Source: JASGDN01 sp049841275
Lineage (GTDB): Bacteria; Chloroflexota; Chloroflexia; Thermomicrobiales; UBA6265
Direction: 5' to 3'
DNA length: 64,000 nucleotides
NCBI GenBank assembly: GCA_049841275.1
Contig: JASGDN010000086.1
Coordinates: 62,001 to 126,000, forward strand
The position numbers and the translations under genes are program-made. Below are positions 36,162 through 44,705 of this stretch, in pieces (the stretch's first letter is position 1; every line of letters starts with the position of its first letter). The notes under the pieces are model-generated. The model saw nothing but the letters and a program-made list of their open reading frames with translations. It ran no database searches and was not told the DNA's origin.

Positions 36162-36193
36162 TCGGGACGGGATCGCCCTTGATCCCGTCCCGA
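36162..36193 (+). terminator. Terminator at the end of the amidohydrolase array
   Basis: A 13-bp perfect stem (TCGGGACGGGATC at 36162-36174 pairing with 36181-36193) has a 6-nt loop and is followed by TTTCAT. It lies 31 bp past the stop of copy 7. Confidence 0.75.
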
Positions 36194-36289
36194 TTTCATG
36201 TGACCTTGGGAGCAACACTGGCGTGACCGTTTCGGCGTCAGAGCCGACACTCCCGGTCCACGCGACGAGCCCCAAGGAGTCCGCATCCC

Positions 36290-37027
36290 ATGTCCGAACG
36301 TCCGACTACGAGTCCTCATGGCACTGCCGTCGATGCTCCTGCAGCTGTGCCAAAGTCCGCCTTCACGTCATTCTGGCTCTACAAGCGCAAGCCCGGCTGG
36401 AGCGCCATCAATGGCGACGAGCACTGGCCGGCTGCCGCCGCCCAACTGCAATCGCTGTTGAACGAGCTTCCGGATGGCATCGACCTGCGCGGCACCTATT
36501 CCGCGCTCGGCCTGACGCCCGATGTCGAGTTCATCGTCTGGGCCGTCGCGCCGACGCTGGACCTGCTGCAGGGCCTCGCGATTGCGATCGACCGCACGAC
36601 GATCGGCCAGCACCTCGAACTGAGGCGCGTCTATCACGGTTCGGCGGGCGTCTCCCAATACGACCCGAACCACGGCCCGGCCTTCCTGCTCGGCAAGCCT
36701 GCCAAGCGGTACCTCAGCGTCTACCCGTTCACGAAGACGCCGGACTGGTTCCTGCTGCCGTACCAGGAGCGCCGCCGCCTGATGATCGAGCACGGCGAAC
36801 TGGGCCGCGAGTATCCCTCCATCAACACGAACACGGTCAACTCGTTCGGCATCGCCGACCAGGAATTCATCGTCGCCCTGGAGGACGACAACCCGAAGAT
36901 GCTGATCGACATGGTGCAGAAGCTGCGCGGCGCCGAGGTCCGCAAATGGACCGCCGTGGACACCCCCATCTATCTGGGCGACCGCAAGCCGATCGGCGAC
37001 GTGTTGAGCGACCTACGCGGCCGGTAG
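36290..37027 (+). CDS. hemQ: Coproheme decarboxylase (ChdC/HemQ), chlorite-dismutase family
   Basis: The 245-residue protein is a chlorite-dismutase-like protein that in Gram-positive-type bacteria converts coproheme to heme b with peroxide. The stretch SVYPFTKTPDWFLLPYQERR and MIEHGELGREYPSINTNTVN matches the family. Tyr145 and Lys149 (YPFTK) correspond to the reactive Tyr and the Lys of characterised ChdC, and His168 (MIEHG) to the heme-ligand His. The residues typical of true chlorite dismutases (distal Arg in a TLPYL-type context) are not seen, so decarboxylation is the better call. It is downstream of the amidohydrolase array but beyond a terminator, and its own hairpin follows. Confidence 0.88.
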   Translation: MSERPTTSPHGTAVDAPAAVPKSAFTSFWLYKRKPGWSAINGDEHWPAAAAQLQSLLNELPDGIDLRGTYSALGLTPDVEFIVWAVAPTLDLLQGLAIAIDRTTIGQHLELRRVYHGSAGVSQYDPNHGPAFLLGKPAKRYLSVYPFTKTPDWFLLPYQERRRLMIEHGELGREYPSINTNTVNSFGIADQEFIVALEDDNPKMLIDMVQKLRGAEVRKWTAVDTPIYLGDRKPIGDVLSDLRGR

Positions 37028-37053
37028 ATTCTCGTCCGTGAGCGGCGTGTGAA

Positions 37054-37088
37054 GAATGGGCGAGTCTCAATACGGGGCTCGCCCATTC
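37054..37088 (+). terminator. Terminator after hemQ
   Basis: An 11-bp perfect stem (GAATGGGCGAG at 37054-37064 pairing with 37078-37088) has a 13-nt loop and lies 27 bp after the hemQ stop. Confidence 0.65.
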
Positions 37089-37166
37089 CTGTATTCCGTA
37101 CTTACGTAATTATATGTCGGGGCCTCTTGGGCAGGTGTAGGGCGCTCCTGCGGAACGTACCGCCCC

Positions 37167-37356
37167 ATGTCATCCTGAGCGAAGCGAAGGGCCCCCGTGC
37201 GAAGCACTTCCGGCGAAGCCGGAAAACTGGTTCACCATCCGAGAAGCCTTGCGGGATGGATCGCTCCTGTCGGACGCCGCTTGCGGAACAGAGACCTATC
37301 GACCTTCGGTCGATTGCGCTTCGCGCGGAGGTGTTTCGCTGCGCTCAACCTGACAT
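37167..37356. mobile_element. MITE-like element, copy 1 (190 bp)
   Basis: The element begins ATGTCATCCTGAGCGAAGCG and ends in the near reverse complement (GCTGCGCTCAACCTGACAT). Its first 58 bp and last 50 bp are nearly identical to those of the element at 44453-44646, while the middles differ. It contains an internal small hairpin (TTCCGG-CGAAG-CCGGAA). It codes for nothing convincing and lies between hemQ and the convergent UxuA-like gene. Together with the hemQ terminator it accounts for most of the 380-bp gap at 37028-37407. Confidence 0.7.
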
Positions 37357-37407
37357 GGGTGGTTGGGCTTTGGCGGATATTCCGTCTGGCCCGTAGACAT
37401 CGGGGCG

Positions 37408-38445
37408 CTATTCGGCGCCGGCCACCGGATGGCTGAAGGCGCCCGGTTCGTTTTCCTTGCCGACTGCCTCCATCAGCCCGCGCAGGTAGCCGATCGCATA
37501 CAGGCGTCCCATCACCTCGTAGCCTGGATTGTCGTTTCGCTCTCCCGCGAGTGTCGGGACGTGATCGACGCGCATCACGCCGTCGAACCCGACATCGCTG
37601 TAGGCGCGAATCGTCTCGTGCATGTCCGTCTGGCCCTCGTCGTGAAAGGTCTCCACGAAATGGTCGCGGTCGCCACGCACGTCCCGGAAATGGACGAAGT
37701 GGATCTTGCCCTGGCACCCGAAATGGCGGATCGTCTCCGGCACGTCGCACCCCATCGCCGAGAAATTGCCCTGGCAGAAGGTGAGGCCGTTATTCGGGCT
37801 GGGCGCCATGTCGATCACGCGCTGGAAGTTCTCCGGACTGGTCAGGATGCGCCCGATGCCACGCACCGGCGAACGCGGCGGATCGTCCGGATGCACGGCA
37901 AGCTTGACACCCGCCTTCTCGGCGACCGGCACAACCTTCTTCAGGAAGTAGTCCATCCGCTCCCAGAGTTGTTCCTCGGTCACCTCGCCCCACTCGGTGA
38001 ACGGCGCATGCTCGATTGCCGCCTGGTCGTATCCCGTGACGAGCGCGCCACCACGGCCGGGGATGTCCATCGTCGTGCGCAGCCAGCCGATGCCGGCCAT
38101 CCAGTTGTGGCAGATCACCGGGATGTCCAGTTTGCCCATGTTCTCGATCAGCTGGCAGAAGTGGCCGATATGCTCGTCGCGGTCGCCAAGCCCGAGCTTG
38201 ATCGGCTCCTGGATCGCCGCCGGTCCGGACTCGATCACCTGCACGTTCAACCCCTCGGCCAGGAATTTCTCCTTCACGGTACGCAGGTGGTCAAAATCCC
38301 AGGGCGGCGGCAGGTCTGGGCCTTCCGGCACACCGGTGACGACATCCTGCACGTCGAGCTGCTTGCAGAGATCCCACATCAGCGACTTCTCGGGCCGCAA
38401 AACCTCCGCGATGCGAAACGGAACGTTGGGTGTGGTATTGGCCAT
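37408..38445 (-). CDS. Mannonate dehydratase-like protein (UxuA family)
   Basis: The 345-residue protein resembles D-mannonate dehydratase, a TIM-barrel metalloenzyme of hexuronate breakdown. LAVHPDDPPRSPVRGIGRIL (about residues 205-224), GLTFCQGNFSAMG, HFVHFRDVRGDRDHFVETFHDEGQTDM and GYLRGLMEAV are the family's conserved blocks with their His, Cys and Asp residues. Many relatives annotated UxuA act on other sugar acids, so the exact substrate is open. Met 38445 is preferred over an ATG at 38463 because GGAGGA lies between them at proper spacing. A 20-bp palindrome at 38538-38557 lies 93 bp upstream and may bind its regulator. Confidence 0.8.
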   Translation of the reverse strand: MANTTPNVPFRIAEVLRPEKSLMWDLCKQLDVQDVVTGVPEGPDLPPPWDFDHLRTVKEKFLAEGLNVQVIESGPAAIQEPIKLGLGDRDEHIGHFCQLIENMGKLDIPVICHNWMAGIGWLRTTMDIPGRGGALVTGYDQAAIEHAPFTEWGEVTEEQLWERMDYFLKKVVPVAEKAGVKLAVHPDDPPRSPVRGIGRILTSPENFQRVIDMAPSPNNGLTFCQGNFSAMGCDVPETIRHFGCQGKIHFVHFRDVRGDRDHFVETFHDEGQTDMHETIRAYSDVGFDGVMRVDHVPTLAGERNDNPGYEVMGRLYAIGYLRGLMEAVGKENEPGAFSHPVAGAE

Positions 38446-38537
38446 CGGGAAGGATTCCTCCATCGGGCGCGGAACAGCGCAAGGTCATGCGTCATGCGGC
38501 AGCGCGAGGCACGGTCGGCCGCCGGGACAGATACGAT

Positions 38538-38557
38538 GACAATCTGCGCAGATTGTC
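38538..38557. promoter_or_regulatory. 20-bp perfect palindrome, candidate operator of the UxuA-like gene
   Basis: GACAATCTGC-GCAGATTGTC is exactly palindromic and lies 93 bp upstream of the UxuA-like start. Form and position suit a GntR-type or LacI-type dimeric repressor; no such gene is in the window. Confidence 0.5.
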
Positions 38558-38968
38558 CGGCGGGTTCGCGGAGTTGGCAACACGTTCCGGGATCGGGTAG
38601 GGTTCGCTCCGTCGACTTCGCCGCTTTCGTGAGGATGCTCCCGAATGTCCACCCACCAGAATTCCCCACGCCGACTCCCCTCCCTTGCCGGCCGCCACGC
38701 CGTCGGGGAGCGCTGAGTCTGGCCGGAACCCTCCAGCCCGCTTCGCTGACGGCGTGGCACCGCGATTATCTCCCGTCCACGCGCACGTCCTGATTCGTTC
38801 CCGGCGATCCCGCGATCGGCCCGGCACGAGGCGTCGATGGACGCCCTCCGCTGCTCCCCGAAATCCTAGCTGACCTGCCGTCATTGCACGATGACGGCTC
38901 GATGTGATGCGCCGCGTGTATGAACCGACATGCGTTCGTGCAACACTGCGGCTGGGGAGCCTGCTTCC
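38558..38968. other. Gene-free divergent intergenic region
   Basis: No convincing gene lies between the divergent UxuA-like and MFS genes. The only structure I see is an 8-bp stem (GCCGTCAT at 38877-38884 with 38891-38898, loop TGCACG) about 70 bp ahead of the MFS start, which could be an operator. Open frames here lack ribosome binding sites and family resemblance. Confidence 0.45.
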
Positions 38969-40219
38969 ATGCGATCGATCCTGACGAATCGGTCATTCAT
39001 CCTGTTGTGGTGGGCGGGGCTGTTTGCCCAGCTCACCTGGTGGATGCTGCACACCGCCATGCTCGTGCTCGTGTTCGAGCGGACCGGGTCCGCCTTCGGC
39101 ACCGGGCTCATTCCTGTGTTCTCGGCGATTCCTACCATCGTGTTCGGCGCGGTGGCCGGGCGCATCGTGGACACCTTCGACCGCCGTCGCGTGATGCGGT
39201 GGGGTGCCGACGCGTTGATCGCCCTCTTGTTGATCGCGCTTCCGTTCGGTGGATCGCACGCCACACCCGTGATTGGGCTCTACCTCTTCATCGCGGTGCA
39301 ATCGGCGATCATGACGGTGATGGCTCCGGCTGAGAACGCCCTCCTGCCGACGCTCGTCGAATCGGAGCATCTCAAGACAGCGAACGCGCTCAATGTGCTC
39401 AACGACGGAGTCGGGCGGATTGTGGGACCAGCGATCGGCGCGCCGCTTCTCGTAGCGTTCGGACCGACGGCCCTGGTCACGGTCTCGCTCGGCCTGACAG
39501 GCGTGGCGTGGGGACTGCTGACGGCAATGCCAGCGTCCGGTGTCCCGATGCGCTACAACGACCTTCGGCATGATGACTGGTCGTGGCGGCAGCCGGGGAT
39601 TGTCGCGTCGCTGCGCGAACAGGGAGCACTTGTGCAACGGATCATCGTCGCGGGAGGACCGCTTGCCGTCATCGTGGCTGCCTTCACCCTCTACATGGTT
39701 GCGGACGTACCGTTTTCCGCCATTTTCCCGGCGTTCTTCACCGATTCGCTTCATGCGAGCACCGAGGAGTTCGGGTTCATGCTCTCGTTGCGCGGGGTGG
39801 CAGGAATCCTTGGCGGACTGCTGATCGTGGCGGTCGCGCGACGGATCCCGGCGCCGACCCTGCTGGCTGGCGGGCTGCTCGCCTACGGGTTCGCGATCGG
39901 AATCCAGGGAATCATCGACGATTTCTGGATCGGACTCTGGTTCCTGATTCTCGTCGGTCCAGCCGCCGCCGCGATCCAGACGGGAATGAACACACTCCTT
40001 CAGGAGTCTTCGCCGGATCGGGAGCGAGGGCGGATCTTCGCGCTGACCGGCACCCTGGGAGCGGTCGTCGCGATCGTGATGAGTCCCGCTGCAGGTGCGA
40101 TCGCGGCTGGGATCGGGACGCGCCCCATCGTCGTGGCATCCGGTCTCCTGCAGATCCTGCCGGCGATCCTGGTCGTGCGACGATTTTCCTGCAAGAAGGC
40201 GGTACCGAAGCTGGCGTGA
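38969..40219 (+). CDS. MFS transporter (drug/metabolite exporter type)
   Basis: The 416-residue protein has ten to twelve hydrophobic segments and an MFS motif-A-like loop GRIVDTFDRRRVMRWG (about residues 57-72). NALNVLNDGVGRIVGPAIGA (about 134-153) matches the conserved helix-5 region of macrolide-efflux-like (MFS_3/TetV-type) carriers. ATG 38969 follows GGGGAG; an ATG 39 bp upstream is less supported. It is likely transcribed alone, since the next gene is convergent. The substrate is not evident. Confidence 0.8.
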   Translation: MRSILTNRSFILLWWAGLFAQLTWWMLHTAMLVLVFERTGSAFGTGLIPVFSAIPTIVFGAVAGRIVDTFDRRRVMRWGADALIALLLIALPFGGSHATPVIGLYLFIAVQSAIMTVMAPAENALLPTLVESEHLKTANALNVLNDGVGRIVGPAIGAPLLVAFGPTALVTVSLGLTGVAWGLLTAMPASGVPMRYNDLRHDDWSWRQPGIVASLREQGALVQRIIVAGGPLAVIVAAFTLYMVADVPFSAIFPAFFTDSLHASTEEFGFMLSLRGVAGILGGLLIVAVARRIPAPTLLAGGLLAYGFAIGIQGIIDDFWIGLWFLILVGPAAAAIQTGMNTLLQESSPDRERGRIFALTGTLGAVVAIVMSPAAGAIAAGIGTRPIVVASGLLQILPAILVVRRFSCKKAVPKLA

Positions 40220-40291
40220 ATGGTGCAAAACGGGATCGGAAGAGATCGTTGCCATGCACGATCCCTCCCGATCTCACCAGGTTCTGATCGG

Positions 40292-42388
40292 TTATGCGTT
40301 CGGGTGAATGGCGATCTCGCCCGCCTCCAACGCCCCCGCTTCCACCACGAGACCGGCCGCGCCGCCACGCAGCGGCCGGTCGTCATCCGTGGCCTCCAAC
40401 GCAACGCCCGCCACCGTGCCGCGCAGGCGATTGCCCTCGACTGTCAGCATGAAATCGTACGGAACATCGACCTCCCACGGCACATCGGCCTCGGCGAGCA
40501 CGGTCCGCTCGTTGACGCACTTGACGAGCTGGGCCTTCCCGCCCTTCGCCAGCACGAGCGCGTAGTAGCGCCGCATGCCGCCGATCCGCGCCGCGACGCC
40601 CGCCGATGTCGCCAACGGAATGCTTGCGGTGGTGCTGATCGTGTAGTCGGTCCAGTCCTCGGAACCCTGCGCGATCAGGCCGGTGCCCCGGTTCTGCACG
40701 ATGTGGAACTCCGGCTTAAACCAGTCGTCCCAGGCATCGACGCCGTCAATCCAGGCTTCCTTCCACTGGATGCCGGTCGCGTCCTTCCACCGGTTTCCGG
40801 CGCCGCTCCCCTTGCGGAAGGTCGTGTTCGGCGCGCCATGCCAGGTCAGCCAGTCGAGGGTGACGGTGTCGCCGATCGCCCCGGCAATCTGGAGCCCGAC
40901 CTGCTGGATCGGCTGGTTCGGCAGCGCTGGAACGGTCCACGAGAGGGTGTCCTCGTCACCGGGAACCAAGGTGATGGCCGGCGCGACAATTTCCTGCAAC
41001 ACATCGTGCTCGTCGTAGGCGCGGATGAGCAGTCCAACCGTAAGCGTCTCGCTGTTCGTGGCCGGTGCGGCGATGCGCGCACCAATTTCCTGCCCCGGAT
41101 GCAGGGTCGGCGAGGCGAAGAGGCGATAGCCGCGCGCGCGGAACGGTTTCGTCTCCTCCGGCGCGAAGGTCGGGGTCGTCACTGTCGCCTGGGCCGCACC
41201 AAGGGTGACCGCAAGGCGACCATCCGTATTGGCGACGACCGTGTCCGGGTCGGCGGATGTGAACCCCTGGACCGAACTGGGCAGCGAGAAGTGGAAGCGC
41301 GCACCGTCCTTCGGCACGATCGCCTCCTGGCCGGCGAGCGCGCGAGCGGCGTTCACGAGGCGGTAGGTCTCGCGAACAGCGTCGGAGATGCCGCGTCCCC
41401 CTTCGGCGGTGGAGAGGTAGAGCTTGTCCGCGACCGGATCGCGCAGGTCCGGCACCTCGGTGAAGGCGGCAAGCCCATCGCGGATACCGAGGATGGCCCC
41501 GACATTGCCCGCATTGCAGTCGGTATCCCAGCCGCCCGTGTTCACGATCATCTGGGAGCGGCGAAAATCGCCGTTGCCGTGCAGCAACGCCATGATGATG
41601 AGCGCGTGGTTCGGCACCATGTGGCAGTTGCCGGGGAAGAGTTCGTAGTTGTAGTGCTCCCCGATCTTCGCACGGGTGGCGTACCAGTCGTTGTCGGCTG
41701 CGTGCCATTCCCGCACATCGTGGATGAGGCGGGCGATGGTCGAATCGGCGGGGATGACACCCAACGCGGTGTCGAGCAACGCGTTCATGTCGCGCTCGAC
41801 GAACGCCTGCGCCTCCAGCGCCGCGATGACCTGGGCGCCGTAGATGGCTTCGCCGTCGTGGGAGACGCTGCCGGCCCGGCGAGCCCAGTCGGCGGCCTTC
41901 TCCGGATCGCCGGGAAAGAGCATTGCCCAACCGTCGATGAAGATCTGGGAGCCGATCTGTTCGGCGACCGTCGTGCCGTTCAGCGCGATGGACCCGGATT
42001 CTGGGGCGCGGATGCCGTCCTGCAGGCGGAGGAAGGCGGTGTGCTCGGTGGAGACGCCCATGCCGCCCCACCAGAGGATGGTTCGGCGGTCGATCAGGTA
42101 GTTCAGCCAGCCGTCACCGATCTGCGCGGGAGTCAGGTTCGGGTCGAATCCGTTGTCCTCCAGGGCGCGCGGGAAGGTGAATGTGCCGGCGATGTCGTCG
42201 TCTGTGACGACGAGTGGCATGTTGAACCGTTCATGGACGTAGCGATGCACCTCGCCGAGTTCGGCAAGGATCTTCTCGTGCGTCCAGCCCTCGAACGGCC
42301 GCCCGAGGTAGACGCCGATGATCTTGCCGAGTACACCGGCGTAGACGCGTTCCAGGTAGTCGGGTGAGGAAAGATCGTACGTGCTCAA
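40292..42388 (-). CDS. ADP-ribosylglycohydrolase-like protein fused to a C-terminal carbohydrate-binding-like domain
   Basis: The 698-residue protein starts with a DraG/ARH fold: RVYAGVLGKIIGVYLGRPFE, the acidic DDDIAGTFTF (about residues 65-74) and GWDTDCNAGNVGAILG (about 285-300) supply the Mg2+-binding Asp residues. A middle beta region (about 400-520) and a C-terminal jelly-roll of LamG/DUF1080 type (WTDYTISTTASIPLATSAGV) follow. TTG at 42388 is preferred as start because GGAGGA lies just before it; an ATG at 42424 overlaps the putative operator and has poor spacing. It lies behind a sugar ABC importer and may act on a glycoside rather than on ADP-ribosylated protein; this is inference. 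Confidence 0.75.
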   Translation of the reverse strand: MSTYDLSSPDYLERVYAGVLGKIIGVYLGRPFEGWTHEKILAELGEVHRYVHERFNMPLVVTDDDIAGTFTFPRALEDNGFDPNLTPAQIGDGWLNYLIDRRTILWWGGMGVSTEHTAFLRLQDGIRAPESGSIALNGTTVAEQIGSQIFIDGWAMLFPGDPEKAADWARRAGSVSHDGEAIYGAQVIAALEAQAFVERDMNALLDTALGVIPADSTIARLIHDVREWHAADNDWYATRAKIGEHYNYELFPGNCHMVPNHALIIMALLHGNGDFRRSQMIVNTGGWDTDCNAGNVGAILGIRDGLAAFTEVPDLRDPVADKLYLSTAEGGRGISDAVRETYRLVNAARALAGQEAIVPKDGARFHFSLPSSVQGFTSADPDTVVANTDGRLAVTLGAAQATVTTPTFAPEETKPFRARGYRLFASPTLHPGQEIGARIAAPATNSETLTVGLLIRAYDEHDVLQEIVAPAITLVPGDEDTLSWTVPALPNQPIQQVGLQIAGAIGDTVTLDWLTWHGAPNTTFRKGSGAGNRWKDATGIQWKEAWIDGVDAWDDWFKPEFHIVQNRGTGLIAQGSEDWTDYTISTTASIPLATSAGVAARIGGMRRYYALVLAKGGKAQLVKCVNERTVLAEADVPWEVDVPYDFMLTVEGNRLRGTVAGVALEATDDDRPLRGGAAGLVVEAGALEAGEIAIHPNA

Positions 42389-42402
42389 GGATTCCTCCGT
42401 TG

Positions 42403-42416
42403 TTGATACGTATGGA
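42403..42416. promoter_or_regulatory. LacI-like operator, site 1
   Basis: TTGATACGTATGGA matches 12 of 14 positions of the palindrome TTGATACGTATCAA, which is also matched by the site at 46090-46103. It lies just upstream of the ribosome binding site of the ADP-ribosylglycohydrolase-like gene. Confidence 0.55.
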
Positions 42417-42437
42417 TTGGACATTGCTCCGAAGGAA

Positions 42438-42510
42438 GGCCACATTGGGCCTTCCGTACGAACGAAACGCTGTGAATCCGGTCGTTCGTACGGCGGACCC
42501 AATGTGGTCC
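42438..42510. terminator. Long imperfect hairpin between the MalG-like gene and the glycohydrolase-like gene
   Basis: Arms 42438-42465 (GGCCACATTGGGCCTT...) and 42482-42510 are reverse complements apart from a few mismatches. A nested 8-bp stem (42434-42441 with 42448-42455) can form alternatively. It lies 16 bp past the stop of the permease gene and could terminate or attenuate the importer transcript. Confidence 0.55.
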
Positions 42511-42525
42511 GCCCCGGCCCTGGAT

Positions 42526-43413
42526 CTATCCCTTCAGGCCGCCCTGGGTCATCCCCTCCACGAACCGGCGTTGGAGGGCCAGGAAGATGACGATGATCGG
42601 CACGATCATCATCATGGCCGCCGCACTGGTGAGTCCCCAATCGCGACTGAAGCGGGACGTGAAGTTGTAGTAGCTGGTGACGACGGTGAACTTGTCCTGA
42701 TCGGTGAGGAAGACGGTGGCGAGCAGGAACTCGTTCCAGACGCCCAGCGCCACGACGAGCCCGACCGTGAGGAATCCCGGCCAGGAAAGCGGCACGATGA
42801 TCTGCGTGAAGATGCGCCACTCGTTCGCGCCGTCCACGCGGGCGGCATCCTCGAAGTCAGCCGGCAACTGCACCATGTAGGAACGCAGCAGGAAGATGGC
42901 GAGCGGCGCGTTCGTCGCGGTGTAGATGATCGCCAGGCCGGGGAGGCTGTTCACCAGTCCCAGCTTCTGCCACAGGAAGAAGAGCGGCACCAGGAAGAGC
43001 TGGATCGGCAGCGAGGACCCGATCAGCAGGTAGAGCGTGACGAGGTTCGCGCCCGGCAAGTTCAACTTCGCGAGGCTGTAGGCAGCCATCCCGCCAAGCA
43101 CGAGCACGGCAACAACGGTAAGTCCCACGAGGATGCCGCTGTTCTGCACGGTCGTCGAAAAGTTGCCAACCTTCCAGGCATCAGGATAGCTCCGCCACAG
43201 GAACTCGGTCGGGAAGCCGAGCGGATTCTTGCCAATCTGGGCCTTGCCCTTCACCGAATTGAAGGCCAGGATCACGAGCGGCCCAAGGGCAAAGACGGCA
43301 AGTAACGAGAGCACCACGTAGTTCGGGATCAGCGCGAACCACGAGCGGCGCTTGCGTCCCGAAGGCTGCGCGCCGGAGGGCACGGGCGTCCGGGAGGTTG
43401 GGAGCGTGGCCAT
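42526..43413 (-). CDS. Carbohydrate ABC importer permease, MalG type
   Basis: The 295-residue protein has six membrane helices and the EAA loop typical of the MalG family: FEDAARVDGANEWRIFTQII (about residues 194-213), which contacts the ATPase. It ends FVEGMTQGGLKG, the usual MalG-type tail. The family forms a channel with a MalF-type partner in the cytoplasmic membrane for sugar uptake. The ATG at 43413 lies one base after the TGA of the MalF-like gene, so they are coupled. The ATPase gene is not in the window; a shared MsiK-like ATPase elsewhere is likely. Confidence 0.88.
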   Translation of the reverse strand: MATLPTSRTPVPSGAQPSGRKRRSWFALIPNYVVLSLLAVFALGPLVILAFNSVKGKAQIGKNPLGFPTEFLWRSYPDAWKVGNFSTTVQNSGILVGLTVVAVLVLGGMAAYSLAKLNLPGANLVTLYLLIGSSLPIQLFLVPLFFLWQKLGLVNSLPGLAIIYTATNAPLAIFLLRSYMVQLPADFEDAARVDGANEWRIFTQIIVPLSWPGFLTVGLVVALGVWNEFLLATVFLTDQDKFTVVTSYYNFTSRFSRDWGLTSAAAMMMIVPIIVIFLALQRRFVEGMTQGGLKG

Positions 43414-43414
43414 G

Positions 43415-44422
43415 TCAAATCTCCCAGCCGCGCTTGCGCAGCACGATGAAGATCGCAATGACGATCCCCACGAAAAAACTCATGCTCAGGCCGATCGCGC
43501 TGGCGTAGCCCGCCGAGAGGTTCATGAAGGCGTTCTTGAACACCAGCACCGCCAGCACCTCCGACGATCCAGCCGGACCTCCCTGGGTGAGCACCCAGAT
43601 GTAATCGAAGGTCAGGAATGACCAGATGCTCGTCATCAAGATCATGAAGACCAGCGTCGGCCGGATGCCGGGGATGGTGATGTCCCGGAACTCCTGCCAG
43701 CGGGATGCACCGTCGAGCCGCGCCGCCTCGTACAACTCCGGTCCGATGTTCTGCATCGAGGCGAGGAAGAGCACCATCAGGAAGCCCCAGAAGTGCCAGT
43801 TGTCGACAAAGGCAATCGTCGGCAGCACCGTGCTCTTGTCACCCAGCAAGGCGCGGTCGAATCCCGGCACACCCCAGTCGGTGAGCTTCGCCGGAATGCC
43901 GCGATCGGGGTTCAGCAGGGACCGCCAGATCGCCGCGACCACCACGCTGGGCAGTACGTAGGGGAGGAAGAGTGTCATCCGGTAGAAAATAGACCCACGC
44001 CTGATCTGCGAAAGGAGACTGGCGGCGACCAGTGCGAGCGCGATCGGTACCGTGAGGAACATCGCCAGCCAGATCAGGTTGTTCCGGAAGGCGTGGCTGA
44101 ACGATGGATCGTTCACGAGTTGCCGGTAGTTGTCGAACCCGATGAACGTCGCGGACCCGATGCCGGTCCACTCGGTCATCGAGTAGTAGATCGCCGAGAG
44201 CGCCGGCCCGAGCACGACGCCGATGTTGATGAGCAGGATGGGCAGCACGAAGAGCCACGGCACGATCTTGCGCCGCCAGGTAGCCCGCTCCCAGAAGCGC
44301 AGCGTGGGTTCCGTGTAGGCCGCTGCACTCGCCGGGAGGGACGAAGATGGAGGATGCGTTTGAACCACGATGGAGAAACCTTCGCGAACAGATCCGGGCG
44401 TACGTGTTTCCTGAGTTGGCAT
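43415..44422 (-). CDS. Carbohydrate ABC importer permease, MalF type
   Basis: The 335-residue protein has six membrane helices after a cytoplasmic N-terminus of about 50 residues. The EAA loop is LYEAARLDGASRWQEFRDIT (about residues 231-250), and VPWLFVLPILLINIGVVLGP marks helix 1. It pairs with the MalG-like permease encoded one base downstream and with the binding protein upstream. The start is uncertain: ATG 44422 lacks a clear ribosome binding site, and GTG 44368 would give a shorter N-terminus. A MITE-like element (44453-44646) lies between this gene and the binding-protein gene, where it may weaken permease expression. Confidence 0.85.
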   Translation of the reverse strand: MPTQETRTPGSVREGFSIVVQTHPPSSSLPASAAAYTEPTLRFWERATWRRKIVPWLFVLPILLINIGVVLGPALSAIYYSMTEWTGIGSATFIGFDNYRQLVNDPSFSHAFRNNLIWLAMFLTVPIALALVAASLLSQIRRGSIFYRMTLFLPYVLPSVVVAAIWRSLLNPDRGIPAKLTDWGVPGFDRALLGDKSTVLPTIAFVDNWHFWGFLMVLFLASMQNIGPELYEAARLDGASRWQEFRDITIPGIRPTLVFMILMTSIWSFLTFDYIWVLTQGGPAGSSEVLAVLVFKNAFMNLSAGYASAIGLSMSFFVGIVIAIFIVLRKRGWEI

Positions 44423-44452
44423 TCAAGAGGTACACGAATAGCGAAATCCCGC

Positions 44453-44646
44453 ATGTCATCCTGAGCGGAGCGAAGGACCCCCGTGCGAAGCACTTCCGGC
44501 GAAGCCGGAACCTGATGATGGCGTTCGCATTGCCCCTTCGATCGGCTCCTATCGGTCGGGAATCACTTACGCGATGCTCTTTCGGATATCGGCCTGCGGC
44601 CGATTGTGCTTCGCACGGGGGTGTTTCGCTGCGCTCAACATGACAT
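44453..44646. mobile_element. MITE-like element, copy 2 (194 bp)
   Basis: The two ends are inverted repeats of about 47 bp matching at 39 positions (ATGTCATCCTGAGCGGAGCG at the left end, reverse complement at the right). It shares its ends with the element at 37167-37356. It contains no coding capacity and interrupts the importer operon between the binding-protein and MalF-like genes. It could fold into a long hairpin in the transcript. Confidence 0.75.
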
Positions 44647-44705
44647 GGAATGTTGAGCGGGTTGGAGGGGCGATCGCATAAATCGCCCCTCCACACAATG
44701 GTCCC

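Noticed and set aside
38492..38884. 130-codon minus-strand frame in the divergent gap
   Set aside because: No ribosome binding site, no family resemblance and it covers the palindromic operator candidate.
40220..42367. 715-codon plus-strand frame
   Set aside because: Antisense to the ADP-ribosylglycohydrolase-like gene, which has catalytic motifs; the frame itself shows none.
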